Origin: Planctomycetales bacterium
Lineage (GTDB): Bacteria; Planctomycetota; Planctomycetia; Pirellulales; Thermoguttaceae
DNA: 11,074 nt
NCBI GenBank assembly: GCA_007127495.1
Contig: SKZG01000384.1
Span: 1-11,074, forward strand
Direction of reading: 5' to 3'
The notes beneath the pieces are model-generated. The model made no database searches, was not told the DNA's origin, and was given only the letters and a program-made list of their open reading frames with translations. Below, piece by piece: positions 1 through 7,057 of this stretch. Both the position numbers and the translations under genes were made by a program. Numbering within the stretch: the first letter of the stretch is position 1; each line of letters opens with the position of its first letter.

Positions 1-30
1 CGCAGACGGCGCGGAAGCGGCCGCACACCG

Positions 31-168
31 ACGGCTGGTCGTCGATAGCCCTCTCCCGGAGGGAGAGGGGACGGCTGGTCGTCGATAGCCCTCTCCCGGA
101 GGGAGAGGGGACGGCTGGTCGTCGATAGCCCTCTCCCTTTGGGAGCGGGGACGGCTGGTCGGCGGTAG
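31..168. repeat. Tandem 40-bp repeat, three copies plus a partial fourth, each with a hairpin
   Basis: Copies lie at 31-70, 71-110 and 111-150, with a degenerate start of a fourth at 151-168. Copies 1 and 2 are identical. Each full copy carries an inverted repeat: CCCTCTCCC (49-57 in copy 1) faces GGGAGAGGG (61-69) across a GGA loop, a perfect 9-bp stem. Copy 3 has TTT in the loop (138-140) and one stem mismatch (C at 146). The identity of copies 1 and 2 suggests recent duplication. Whether these act as transcript ends for an upstream gene outside the window or are REP-like elements cannot be told from sequence alone. Confidence 0.9.
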
Positions 169-178
169 AGTTTTGGTG

Positions 179-296
179 TATACTCGCCGCGGCCTAAAAC
201 TGCGCATTTCCGGAGGATGGGCTTTAGCCCGTCAAAGCGAAGACGGACAAGAATGTCCATCCTACAAAAGCGCAATAGCGGCACGCGGCGAGTATA
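179..296. repeat. Palindromic MITE/REP-like element with 13-bp terminal inverted repeats
   Basis: TATACTCGCCGCG (179-191) is the exact reverse complement of CGCGGCGAGTATA (284-296). Further matched arms are nested inside: TGCGC (201-205) with GCGCA (270-274), AGGATGG (214-220) with CCATCCT (257-263), and CCGTC (229-233) with GACGG (242-246). There are also two local hairpins, GGGC/GCCC (219-222/227-230) and GGACA/TGTCC (245-249/254-258). The inner sequence resembles dispersed palindromic repeats I recall from planctomycete intergenic regions. It has no coding capacity. TA at both tips would fit a TA target site, but that is inference. The element ends about 50 bp upstream of the sugar kinase start. 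Confidence 0.75.
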
Positions 297-338
297 ACAT
301 GGGGCAAGGATGAAAGCGTTTTCTTTCGGCGATTCCTC

Positions 339-343
339 GGAGG
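339..343 (+). promoter_or_regulatory. Ribosome binding site of the PfkB-family kinase gene
   Basis: GGAGG sits 6 nt before the ATG at 350 and supports that start codon. Confidence 0.75.
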
Positions 344-349
344 CGAAGC

Positions 350-1252
350 ATGCCGGGCCACGATAGGCCGATCGTTGTGGGGGTGGGCGAGGTCCTCTGG
401 GACCTTCTGCCCGAGGGCAAGCAGCTAGGCGGCGCGCCGGCCAACTTCGCGTACCATGCGAAAGGGCTGGGGGCCGACGGTTTCGCCATCAGTTGCGTGG
501 GCAACGACGCGCTGGGCCGCGAGCTGCTCGAGCAACTTGCCCGCGCCGGAATCGCGCCGCGCTATATCGCCATCGACCAGCGGCACCCCACCGGAACGGT
601 CGAAATCCACCTCGACGCCGATGGCAAGCCGTACTTCGCCATTCACGAGGAGGTCGCGTGGGATTACCTGCCGCCGAAAACCGCGTTCCAGGAGGTGATC
701 GGCGTGGCCGACGCCGTTTGCTTCGGGTCGTTGGCGCAGCGGGGCCCGGTATCGCGGGCGACCATCAGCGGCCTGCTGGCATCGGTGCCCGACGGCTGCC
801 TGCGCGTGTTCGACGTGAACCTGCGGCAGCGGTTCTATAGTCGCGATGTCCTCCTCAGCGGGCTGCTTGTCGCCGACATTGTGAAGCTCAACGACGAGGA
901 GCTTCCGGTGATTGCCCGGCTGCTGAAACTCGCCGGCGAGGACGACGACGCTTGGATGGCCGCACTGGTGCGCGAATACGGCCTGGGATTGCTCGTGCTC
1001 ACCCGCGGCGCGCGCGGCGCCGTGCTGCTGAGCCCGGAGGGCCGTTCGGAGCATCCGGGCTTTCCGGCAAAAGTTGCCGATACGGTCGGCGCCGGCGACG
1101 CATTCACGGCCGCCGTGACCATGGGAGTGCTCGGCGAGCTGTCGCTCGACGCCATCAACGAGTGTGCAAACCGGGTGGCCAGCTACGTGTGCAGTCGAGC
1201 AGGCGCCATGCCGGAACTGCCCGGCGATTTCCCGGCGATGTTCCGCCAATGA
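350..1252 (+). CDS. PfkB-family carbohydrate kinase (fructokinase-like)
   Basis: This is a 300-residue cytoplasmic sugar kinase of the ribokinase/PfkB fold, which transfers phosphate from ATP to a sugar hydroxyl. The N-terminal GEVLWDLLPEG (13-23) and GGAPANFA (27-34) form the sugar-binding part typical of fructokinase-like members. FDVNLR (154-159) and KLNDEE (179-184) lie in the central sheet, and DTVGAGDAFTAA (244-255) is the PfkB signature 2, with D250 as the likely catalytic base and GAGD as the anion hole. Length is normal for the family. The ATG at 350 has a good Shine-Dalgarno sequence. The stop overlaps the next start as ATGA (1249-1252), so the two are probably translationally coupled. 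The exact substrate cannot be assigned; fructose is the best guess from the N-terminal motif. A sugar epimerase gene lies about 750 bp downstream. Confidence 0.93.
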   Translation: MPGHDRPIVVGVGEVLWDLLPEGKQLGGAPANFAYHAKGLGADGFAISCVGNDALGRELLEQLARAGIAPRYIAIDQRHPTGTVEIHLDADGKPYFAIHEEVAWDYLPPKTAFQEVIGVADAVCFGSLAQRGPVSRATISGLLASVPDGCLRVFDVNLRQRFYSRDVLLSGLLVADIVKLNDEELPVIARLLKLAGEDDDAWMAALVREYGLGLLVLTRGARGAVLLSPEGRSEHPGFPAKVADTVGAGDAFTAAVTMGVLGELSLDAINECANRVASYVCSRAGAMPELPGDFPAMFRQ

Positions 1253-1905
1253 ACTATTTCGCGCATGCCTTGCCGTTTTTGGACCGCCCGTGGTTTGCCG
1301 CGGCAACAGGCATTCCCGACTGGCTGACCGTGTGCGACCGTCAAGTCCGGTTGCGGTCGAAGCACGCGAAGCCCTTTCTCGACGATGCCGAGGCAACGGT
1401 TGCCGCGGTGGCGGGTGGAGTGGTTCAGCATCTTCAGGACGATCAGTGGTTCCACGGCACGGAAGCGTTCGTCAGCACGTGGCTTGAACTGACCGCCGCC
1501 GCCCGCGACGCTCTCGACGGCGAGCGCGGTTTCCGCCCCAGCTTTCTCGGGCACCTGCTCACGGAAGTTCTGCTCGACGCGGCTCTGATCGCGGAACGGC
1601 CCGAAGCCATGCACCGGTACTATGCGCTGCTGGACGACGTGGTTCCGGAGCAAATCGAAGTGGCGGTGAACCGCATGGCTCCGCGTTCGACTTCGAACCT
1701 GGCGTCGCTGATTCACGGATTCCGACAGGCGAGAATCCTGTCCGACTACGCGGAAGACGGCAGGCTGATGGTCCGGTTGAATCAGATTATGAAGCGAGTG
1801 AAGTGCCTGCCCCTGCCGAAGACATTCGCCGACCTATTGCCCGATGCCCGGCGGTTGGTCAATGAGCGACAGGAGGCCTTGCTGAAACTACCCAAAGAGG
1901 AGTAG
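1249..1905 (+). CDS. Conserved hypothetical protein, distantly AcpH/DUF479-like
   Basis: This is a 218-residue soluble protein, with no signal peptide or membrane segment seen. The ATG at 1249 overlaps the kinase stop (ATGA); the frame is open further upstream, but that stretch lies wholly inside the kinase gene. The N-terminus MNYFAHALPFL, the later ATGIPDWL (19-26), a cluster QHLQDDQWFH (60-69) and GHLLTEVLLD (101-110) place H6, D24, H61, D65, H69, H102 and D110 in an order reminiscent of acyl carrier protein phosphodiesterase (AcpH, an HD-like metal hydrolase that starts MNFLAH). The similarity is weak, so the functional assignment is inference. A metal-dependent hydrolase is plausible. 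Coupling to the kinase suggests co-expression but does not by itself give a shared pathway. Confidence 0.85.
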   Translation: MNYFAHALPFLDRPWFAAATGIPDWLTVCDRQVRLRSKHAKPFLDDAEATVAAVAGGVVQHLQDDQWFHGTEAFVSTWLELTAAARDALDGERGFRPSFLGHLLTEVLLDAALIAERPEAMHRYYALLDDVVPEQIEVAVNRMAPRSTSNLASLIHGFRQARILSDYAEDGRLMVRLNQIMKRVKCLPLPKTFADLLPDARRLVNERQEALLKLPKEE

Positions 1906-1999
1906 GATAGTTGCTGGCGTGACTGCCGGATCGAAGAGCTGGAACATTCGGCGGTCGGTTTTCCTCAAGTACCCCCCTTTGCGGTGGCTGGCCGCAGTC

Positions 2000-2004
2000 A
2001 GGAG
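2000..2004 (+). promoter_or_regulatory. Ribosome binding site that sets the epimerase start
   Basis: AGGAG lies 6 nt before the ATG at 2011. It favours this start over the in-frame GTG at 1984, which has no such site. Confidence 0.7.
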
Positions 2005-2010
2005 TTTCGT

Positions 2011-2862
2011 ATGCGTTTTGGTATGAACCTGTTTCTTTGGATCGACACACTCACCGACGACGTCCTTCCACTATTGGAAGACGTCAAGCAGATGGGCTAT
2101 GACGCGGTGGAAATCCCCGTGTTCGAAACCGACACGGCAAAGTTCGCTGCCTGGGGCAAGCGTTTCGACGACCTTGGGCTTGCCCGCACCGGCTGTGTGG
2201 TGCGCGGCGAGGGCGATAATCCCATGAGTTCCGATCCGAGCGTGCGTCGCAAAGGGATTGACGCGAACAAGATCGCCCTGGACTGCTGCCAGGCGGCGGG
2301 TGTGGAAACGCTGGTGGGACCGTACCATTCCGCGCTGGGCTACTTCTCCGGCCGCGGCCCGACCGGCGACGAGTGGAACTGGGCGGTCGAGAGCATGCGG
2401 GAAGTGGCCGAGCATGCGGAAACGTGCGGCGTCAACCTGGGGCTCGAGTACCTCAACCGCTTCGAATGTTATCTTTTGAACTGCGCCGCCGATATGGCCC
2501 GATTCTGCAACGACGTGGGCCATCCGCGCTGCAAGGCCATGTACGACACGTTCCATTCTCATATCGAGGAAAAGAGCGTCCCTGACGCCATTCGTTTGCT
2601 GAAAGACCACCTGATTCACGTTCATATTTCCGAAAACGATCGCAGCACTCCAGGCACCGGCAACGTCCGCTGGGCCGAGAACTTCGATACACTGCACGAA
2701 ATCGGGTACGATAACATCATGGTGGTCGAGGCATTCGGCCTGTCGCTCGAAAACCTTGCTGCCGCAACAAAGATTTGGCGACGGATGTATCCCTCGGAAA
2801 TGCAGTTGGCCGGCGATGCCCTGAAGTTTATGAAGCAGGAAGTTGCCAAACGGTGGAAGTAG
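2011..2862 (+). CDS. Sugar phosphate isomerase/epimerase, D-tagatose/D-psicose 3-epimerase-like
   Basis: This is a 283-residue TIM-barrel enzyme of the xylose-isomerase-like (AP endonuclease 2) superfamily, which uses a divalent metal to epimerise ketoses at C3 or interconvert related sugars. The four metal ligands can be read directly: E146 in LEYLNRFE, D179 in YDTFH, H205 in IHVHISEND and E240 in VVEAF. Their spacings of 33, 26 and 35 residues equal those I recall for D-tagatose 3-epimerase (E152, D185, H211, E246). R211, in ENDRSTPG, falls where that enzyme has its substrate-contacting arginine. The start at 2011 is chosen for its ribosome binding site; an in-frame GTG at 1984 would add nine residues. 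A 105-bp gap separates it from the upstream gene and scpB follows on the same strand. The physiological substrate is unknown. Confidence 0.9.
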   Translation: MRFGMNLFLWIDTLTDDVLPLLEDVKQMGYDAVEIPVFETDTAKFAAWGKRFDDLGLARTGCVVRGEGDNPMSSDPSVRRKGIDANKIALDCCQAAGVETLVGPYHSALGYFSGRGPTGDEWNWAVESMREVAEHAETCGVNLGLEYLNRFECYLLNCAADMARFCNDVGHPRCKAMYDTFHSHIEEKSVPDAIRLLKDHLIHVHISENDRSTPGTGNVRWAENFDTLHEIGYDNIMVVEAFGLSLENLAAATKIWRRMYPSEMQLAGDALKFMKQEVAKRWK

Positions 2863-2905
2863 TCGCTGGTGGCTGAGTCGAACCACCGCAAGCCCCTACG
2901 CAATC

Positions 2906-3631
2906 ATGAGCCACACACCGCAGGGCCCGTTCGAGACGTCGTCGCAACAGGGGATTTCTCTGGAAGCGCTGACCGAGGCGTTTGCCCAAGCGATGGGCAC
3001 CGGCCCGGCTCAAAGTGCGGAACGGGAGCCGGAACCGGCGGGTGATTCGGACGAAGCACCCGCTGGCCCGGCCGGCTTGGACGAGCCACCGGCGGCCGAC
3101 GCCGCCTGCCCGGTTTGCCCGCGTTCGATCCTTGAAGCCATGCTGTTTGTGGGGCGTCGCGACGGGCGTCCGCTTGGCGTGGAGGAAGCGGCCGAACCGA
3201 TGCGCGGTGTCGAACCCGCTGAAATCCCCGCCCTCGTCGACGAGCTGAACCGGCGCTATCGCGCGAGCGGGTGCCCGTACGAGATCCGAAGCGAGCGGGG
3301 CGGTTACCGCCTCGGCTTGACCCGGCCGTTCCATTCGTTGCGCGACCGGTTCCATGGCCGGGTCCGCGAGGCCCGTCTCTCGCAAGCGGCCATCGACGTG
3401 CTGGCCATTGTCGCTTACGAGCAGCCGCTCACTGCCGAGCGGATCGGCCGGTTGCGGGGCAAGGCGAGCGGACACGTCATCAGCCAGCTTGTGCGCCGCG
3501 GCCTGCTGTGCATCGAGCGCCCGGAAGAGGAGCCTCGTGCGGCCCATTATCGCACCACGGACCGCTTTTTGCGGCTCTTCGGCCTCGAAGACCTCGACGA
3601 CCTGCCCCGAAGCGAAGAGTTGGACCGGTAG
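2906..3631 (+). CDS. scpB: Segregation and condensation protein B
   Basis: ScpB is the winged-helix partner of the SMC-ScpA complex that organises and segregates the chromosome. The protein is 241 residues from the ATG at 2906. Residues 1-70 are a low-complexity Pro/Glu/Ala-rich extension absent from short ScpB proteins. The first winged helix begins at SILEAMLFVGRRDGRPL (74-90). The second contains the family hallmark LSQAAIDVLAIVAYEQPLT (158-176), then GHVISQLVRRGLL (189-201) and HYRTTDRFLRLFGLEDLDDLP (214-234). The start is uncertain: the frame is open back to a GTG at 2843 inside the epimerase gene, and 2906 has no clear ribosome binding site. scpA, often adjacent, is not in this window. 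The gene converges on the crp-like gene, with 47 bp between stops. Confidence 0.93.
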   Translation: MSHTPQGPFETSSQQGISLEALTEAFAQAMGTGPAQSAEREPEPAGDSDEAPAGPAGLDEPPAADAACPVCPRSILEAMLFVGRRDGRPLGVEEAAEPMRGVEPAEIPALVDELNRRYRASGCPYEIRSERGGYRLGLTRPFHSLRDRFHGRVREARLSQAAIDVLAIVAYEQPLTAERIGRLRGKASGHVISQLVRRGLLCIERPEEEPRAAHYRTTDRFLRLFGLEDLDDLPRSEELDR

Positions 3632-3678
3632 GCCGAAAAGAGAGCGTCCCATTTTCGCGGCGAACGGTTGCGATTGCG

Positions 3679-4368
3679 CTACAGCCGCGGGTACAGGCCC
3701 TCGGCGAGTTGGCTAAGCGCGTTGCGGTCGAGCAGTTCGAAGTGTGCGTCATCGTGCTCAGCCACCAGGTGAGTATCGACCAGCCGGCGGAGGATTCGGG
3801 AGAACGTCTCACTGGTCAGGTTCAAGTGGCTGGCCACGTGCCGCTTCAGGCCCGGCAGCACCGTGTACCCCTGCGGGTTGGTGGGCAAGTCAAGGAGGAA
3901 GCGGGCAAGGCGTCCGGCGGCATCGCGCAGGACGATGTCTTCGAGCAGCCCGACGAGTTGTCGCACCCACAGCGCCATGCCCGCCATCATCCCCAGGCAC
4001 AGGGCGTGCTCTTCGTGGAGGGCACGGCGGAGGGGCTCTAGGGGCAGGAGCACGCAGGTGGTTTCCGCAACCGCCTCAGCCGTGGCAGGCATGGCGAAGT
4101 TGCCAATGGCGGCCACTTCAGCGAAGGTTTCCCGCGGCCCCACCAGATGCAGCACGTGCTCCTTGCCGCCGCTGCCGGCTTTGAACACCCGCACGCTGCC
4201 CGACCCAACCACGAAAACGCCGGGGCATTCGTCGCCGTGGCGAAATATGATCGTCCCTTTTTCGAATCGCTTCAGCCGAGCCATGGCCACCAGCCGGGCA
4301 AAGCCGGCGGGCGGAACCCGGGCGAACAGCGGGCACGCGTTCAGAATATCGACAACGTTCTCGCGCAT
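3679..4368 (-). CDS. Crp/Fnr-family transcriptional regulator
   Basis: This is a 229-residue regulator with an N-terminal cyclic-nucleotide-binding-type beta barrel (about 10-125) and a C-terminal winged helix. KGTIIFRHGDECPGVFVVGSG (38-58) matches the barrel core. PRETFAEVAAIGNFAMPATA (78-97) occupies the position of the phosphate-binding cassette. LKRHVASHLNLTSETFSRIL (174-193) is the helix-turn-helix, with SETFSR as recognition helix. The four cysteines (12, 48, 105, 124) are not arranged like the FNR N-terminal iron-sulphur cluster, so an oxygen-sensing FNR role is not supported; the ligand is unknown. The ATG at 4368 gives a normal family length, but an in-frame ATG at 4416 overlapping the ruvC end is possible and neither has a convincing ribosome binding site. 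It is the last gene after ispF, cysS and ruvC and probably shares their transcript. Confidence 0.9.
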   Translation of the reverse strand: MRENVVDILNACPLFARVPPAGFARLVAMARLKRFEKGTIIFRHGDECPGVFVVGSGSVRVFKAGSGGKEHVLHLVGPRETFAEVAAIGNFAMPATAEAVAETTCVLLPLEPLRRALHEEHALCLGMMAGMALWVRQLVGLLEDIVLRDAAGRLARFLLDLPTNPQGYTVLPGLKRHVASHLNLTSETFSRILRRLVDTHLVAEHDDAHFELLDRNALSQLAEGLYPRL

Positions 4369-4399
4369 GAACGGTTTATCGCATGCCGGGCGGCGTGTG

Positions 4400-4921
4400 T
4401 CAACGGCGTGGGCCATCCTTGTTCGGCCCCAGGTAGTGGTGGCACAGGGCGATGGCCAGAGCGTCAGCGACATCGGCCGGCTGGGGCAGGCTGGGCAGGC
4501 CGAGTTCGCGTTGGATGGCGCGCTGCACCTGCCCCTTCGAGGCGCGGCCGGAGCCGGTAAGGATGCGCTTGATTTGCGTGGCGGAATAGTGGACCACCTC
4601 GATGCCCGCCCGGGCCGCAGCCAGGCAAATGACGCCGCGAGCGTGGCCCATCAGAATGGCCGTGCGCGGACGGCCGTAGTGTGAATACAGCTCCTCCAAT
4701 GCCATGACATTCGGCTGAAGCGACTCGATTGCCTCGGCCACGCCGTCGTAAATCTGGTTCAGCCGGGCGGTGAGCGAGCCGCGCGTACGACCGCGCACCA
4801 CGCCCGCCTCGCAAAGCCGCAGCTTGCCCCCCTCGACGTCGAGCACCCCGTAGCCGGTCGTGTTCAGCCCGGGGTCGATGCCGAGAATACGATGGTGAGC
4901 GGGTTGGGTGTCCACGAGCAT
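4400..4921 (-). CDS. ruvC: Crossover junction endodeoxyribonuclease RuvC
   Basis: RuvC resolves Holliday junctions with RuvAB by nicking symmetric strands. The protein is 173 residues, the normal size. The RNase-H-like core opens with RILGIDPGLNTTGYGV (11-26), giving D16. ALEELYSHYGRP (74-85) supplies E76, and PADVADALAIALCH (148-161) supplies D150 and D153. Together these match the D-E-D-D metal-binding set known from E. coli (D7, E66, D138, D141). HYSATQIKRILTGSGRASKGQV (111-132) is the conserved basic DNA-binding stretch. It begins 20 bp after the cysS stop with no strong ribosome binding site, consistent with expression from the operon transcript. ruvA and ruvB are not in the window. Confidence 0.96.
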   Translation of the reverse strand: MLVDTQPAHHRILGIDPGLNTTGYGVLDVEGGKLRLCEAGVVRGRTRGSLTARLNQIYDGVAEAIESLQPNVMALEELYSHYGRPRTAILMGHARGVICLAAARAGIEVVHYSATQIKRILTGSGRASKGQVQRAIQRELGLPSLPQPADVADALAIALCHHYLGPNKDGPRR

Positions 4922-4941
4922 GCACGGGAGCGGTGTCGTAG

Positions 4942-6486
4942 CTATCCGATGGTCCAGTCGGTGCCGCCGGGGCGGTCCTCCAAGGTCACGCCCAGTTCGG
5001 CCAGACCGTTGCGGATATGGTCGGCCGTGGCGAAATCCTTTTTCTGGCGGGCCTCGGCCCGGACAGCGACAAACAGGTCGAGCAGCTTGCCGACCAGCTC
5101 GCCGCCGGCGCCGGCGGCCTTCTCATCAACCGGCGAGCGGAAGAGCCCTAGCGTGAGGCCCAATTCCCGGAGCGTCGTGGCCCCTTGCCGTAGCGATGCC
5201 AGCTTATCGGGCGTCTGCCGGCCGGGGTTCTCAAGGCCCTCCTCGTCCACGTATTTATTGAGCGCGCGTACCAAGTCGAACAGCGCGCCGATGCCGCCGC
5301 CCGTGTTGAAATCATCGTCCATGTCGGCCAGGAACCGGTTGCGCAGGTCGGCTACGTGTTCGAGCAGCGGGTCGGCGCCAGGGTCGAAGTCGCCGTCAGC
5401 GCGTCGGGTGGCGGCCGGTAAGGAGTAGAACGATTCACCGGTCACGCGCTGGAACCGTTTGAAGAAACGATAGAAGGTCTCCAGCCCGGTTTCGACCTCC
5501 TCGACGCGGCCCTCGGAGAAGTCGATGGGCCGGCGATAGTGGGTCGAAAGGAGGAAGAAGCGGATGGTTTCGCCGGAAAACCGCTCCAGCATTTCGCGGA
5601 AAGCGCTGGAGCCCTTCGACTTGCTGATCTTTCCGGCTTCCTGGCTGGTCAGGTCGCCCTCGCGTGCGCGGGTTTGCCGCCCTCCGACCTTGCCCAATTC
5701 GTCGGAGGCCTGCATGAGCCCGTTGTGCATCCAGTACTTTGCATAGGGTTTTCCCGTGGCATTTTCGCTTTGGGCGATTTCGTTCTCGTGGTGCGGGAAG
5801 ACGAGGTCCAGCCCGCCGCCGTGGATGTCGAACGTATCGCCCAGCAGGGCGCGGCTCATGGCGGAGCATTCGATGTGCCAGCCGGGCCGTCCGGGGCCCC
5901 AGGGGCTTGGCCAGGAGGGCTCGCCCGGCTTGGCGCTCTTCCACAGGGCGAAATCGGCCGCGTTCCGCTTGCGTTCGGCCATGCCGCCGCCTTCGCCCAT
6001 CAGGGCATCGGCCGGACGGTGGCTCAGCTTGCCGTAATCGCCCGTCTTGGTGACGTCGAAGTACACGTCGCCGCCCGACACGTAGGCGTAACCCCGTTCC
6101 ACAAGCCGCCCGACCAGTTCGATAATGTCGCCCATGTGTGCCGTACACAAGGGGAAATGGTCGATGGCATCGACCCCCAGGGCCTCGATGTTCCGCATAT
6201 AGTCGGCCGTCATCTCGTTGGCCAGTTCGGCCATGGGTATATTGCGGGCGCTCGACTCGCTTATCAGCTTGTCGTCGACGTCGGTGACGTTCACCACGAG
6301 CGTCACGTCGTAGCCGCTATAGGCGAGGTATCGCTTGATGCAGTCGAAAATGACCGGCCCGACCATGTGCCCGATGTGGCTCGGCTTGTACACCGTCGGC
6401 CCGCACAGGTAGATGCCGACCTTCGGAGGGTGAACCGGCTCGAAAGGCTCCTTCGTCTTGGTGAGCGTGTTGTAAACGCGGATCAT
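4942..6486 (-). CDS. cysS: Cysteinyl-tRNA synthetase
   Basis: This class I synthetase charges tRNA-Cys and is 514 residues long. The ATP site HIGH motif is SHIGH (36-40) and the KMSKS loop reads KISKS (286-290). Zinc ligands are C28 in YLCGP, C207 in HIECSAM, H232 and E236 in [22 protein letters not shown] (314-324) and the DALR-type helical region follow, and the protein ends with a conserved C-terminal stretch, EDRPGGTDW (503-511). About 24 extra residues (roughly 260-283, after WMHNGLMQ) separate the zinc region from KISKS, compared with common bacterial forms; I recall similar inserts in planctomycete enzymes. The start overlaps the ispF stop as ATGA (6483-6486 on the minus strand), giving translational coupling. 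The frame is open upstream to 6801, but that part lies inside ispF. Confidence 0.97.
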   Translation of the reverse strand: MIRVYNTLTKTKEPFEPVHPPKVGIYLCGPTVYKPSHIGHMVGPVIFDCIKRYLAYSGYDVTLVVNVTDVDDKLISESSARNIPMAELANEMTADYMRNIEALGVDAIDHFPLCTAHMGDIIELVGRLVERGYAYVSGGDVYFDVTKTGDYGKLSHRPADALMGEGGGMAERKRNAADFALWKSAKPGEPSWPSPWGPGRPGWHIECSAMSRALLGDTFDIHGGGLDLVFPHHENEIAQSENATGKPYAKYWMHNGLMQASDELGKVGGRQTRAREGDLTSQEAGKISKSKGSSAFREMLERFSGETIRFFLLSTHYRRPIDFSEGRVEEVETGLETFYRFFKRFQRVTGESFYSLPAATRRADGDFDPGADPLLEHVADLRNRFLADMDDDFNTGGGIGALFDLVRALNKYVDEEGLENPGRQTPDKLASLRQGATTLRELGLTLGLFRSPVDEKAAGAGGELVGKLLDLFVAVRAEARQKKDFATADHIRNGLAELGVTLEDRPGGTDWTIG

Positions 6487-7004
6487 GGTTCTACCAAATA
6501 AGGGTTCGTTGATTGGTTGTCGGCGTCGTCCTCGCGGGGCGCGAGCAGGGCCACGCACTGGGCCGACACCGCTTCCTCCTGGCCGATGGCCCCGATTCCC
6601 TCGGCCGTCTTGCCCTTCAGGCCCACACACTCCGGATCGATGCCCAGCAGCGTGGCGATGCGCAACCGCATGGTTTGCCGGTGGGGCAGCAGGCGGGGGC
6701 GTTGGGCATGGACGATGCAATCGATATTCACAATGCGCCATCCGATTGCGGCGACGGCGTCGCGCGCCGCTTGCAGCATTTCGCCCGAGTCGCGGCCGCA
6801 ATTGACCGGTTCGGTGTCGGGGAACATTTGGCCGACGTCGCCCAGAGCGGCCGCGCCCAGGAGGGCGTCGATCACAGCGTGCAGCAGGACGTCGGCATCG
6901 CTATGGCCAAGCAGGTGCTTGTCGTGCGGGATGTCGATCCCGCCCAGCCGCAGCGGCCCTCCGGCCCCTAAACGGTGCGTGTCATGACCGATTCCCACCC
7001 GCAC
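6483..7004 (-). CDS. ispF: 2-C-methyl-D-erythritol 2,4-cyclodiphosphate synthase
   Basis: IspF converts 4-diphosphocytidyl-methylerythritol 2-phosphate to the cyclodiphosphate with release of CMP in the MEP isoprenoid pathway. The protein is 173 residues. MRVGIGHDTHRL gives metal ligands D8 and H10. HLLGHSDADVLLHAVIDALL (30-49) gives the third ligand, H42, and the flexible substrate loop. LGDVGQMFPDTEP (54-66) follows, and GLKGKTAEGIG (128-138) stands in for the usual K-T-T-E motif, with A134 for threonine. About 15 extra residues at the C-terminus exceed the usual length. The start is GTG at 7004, supported by GGGGAGG 9 nt upstream; an ATG at 7009 is out of frame. It is the first gene of the ispF-cysS-ruvC-crp-like unit. 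ispD, often a neighbour or fusion partner, is absent. Confidence 0.96.
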   Translation of the reverse strand: MRVGIGHDTHRLGAGGPLRLGGIDIPHDKHLLGHSDADVLLHAVIDALLGAAALGDVGQMFPDTEPVNCGRDSGEMLQAARDAVAAIGWRIVNIDCIVHAQRPRLLPHRQTMRLRIATLLGIDPECVGLKGKTAEGIGAIGQEEAVSAQCVALLAPREDDADNQSTNPYLVEP

Positions 7005-7013
7005 GGCATCGAG

Positions 7014-7020
7014 CCTCCCC
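7014..7020 (-). promoter_or_regulatory. Ribosome binding site for the GTG-started ispF
   Basis: On the minus strand GGGGAGG lies 9 nt upstream of the GTG at 7004. It is strong enough to support the rare start codon. Confidence 0.7.
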
Positions 7021-7057
7021 GCCCACCAAGTTCACGTATCCTCCCAAGTCAGGTGGA

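Noticed and set aside
31..168. Possible CRISPR array from the evenly spaced repeats
   Set aside because: The 40-bp units are contiguous and contain no unique spacers, so they are simple tandem repeats.
952..1248. Upstream extension of the hypothetical gene that starts at 1249
   Set aside because: The extension lies fully inside the kinase gene and reads as Arg/Gly-rich noise. The ATGA overlap start gives a sensible N-terminus.
425..1396. Long minus-strand open frame (323 codons) opposite the kinase gene
   Set aside because: It lies antisense to a PfkB gene with clear motifs; its translation is Arg/His/Ala-rich with no recognisable domain, as expected from high-GC antisense frames.
1906..2010. 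Promoter or hairpin between the hypothetical gene and the epimerase
   Set aside because: GCGG and CCGC flank a 7-nt loop near 1981-1995, but the stem is only 4 bp, and no convincing -35/-10 pair was found.
3634..3657. Convergent terminator between scpB and the crp-like gene
   Set aside because: CGAAAA and TTTTCG can pair, but the stem is only 6 bp, AT-rich, and has a 12-nt loop; too weak to call.
3271..4041. + strand frame running across the scpB-crp convergence
   Set aside because: It crosses the scpB stop in another frame and then runs antisense to the Crp-like gene; composition is noise-like.
6487..6801. 105-codon upstream extension of cysS
   Set aside because: It overlaps ispF in another frame and has no CysRS similarity; MIRVYNTL at 6486 is the normal N-terminus.
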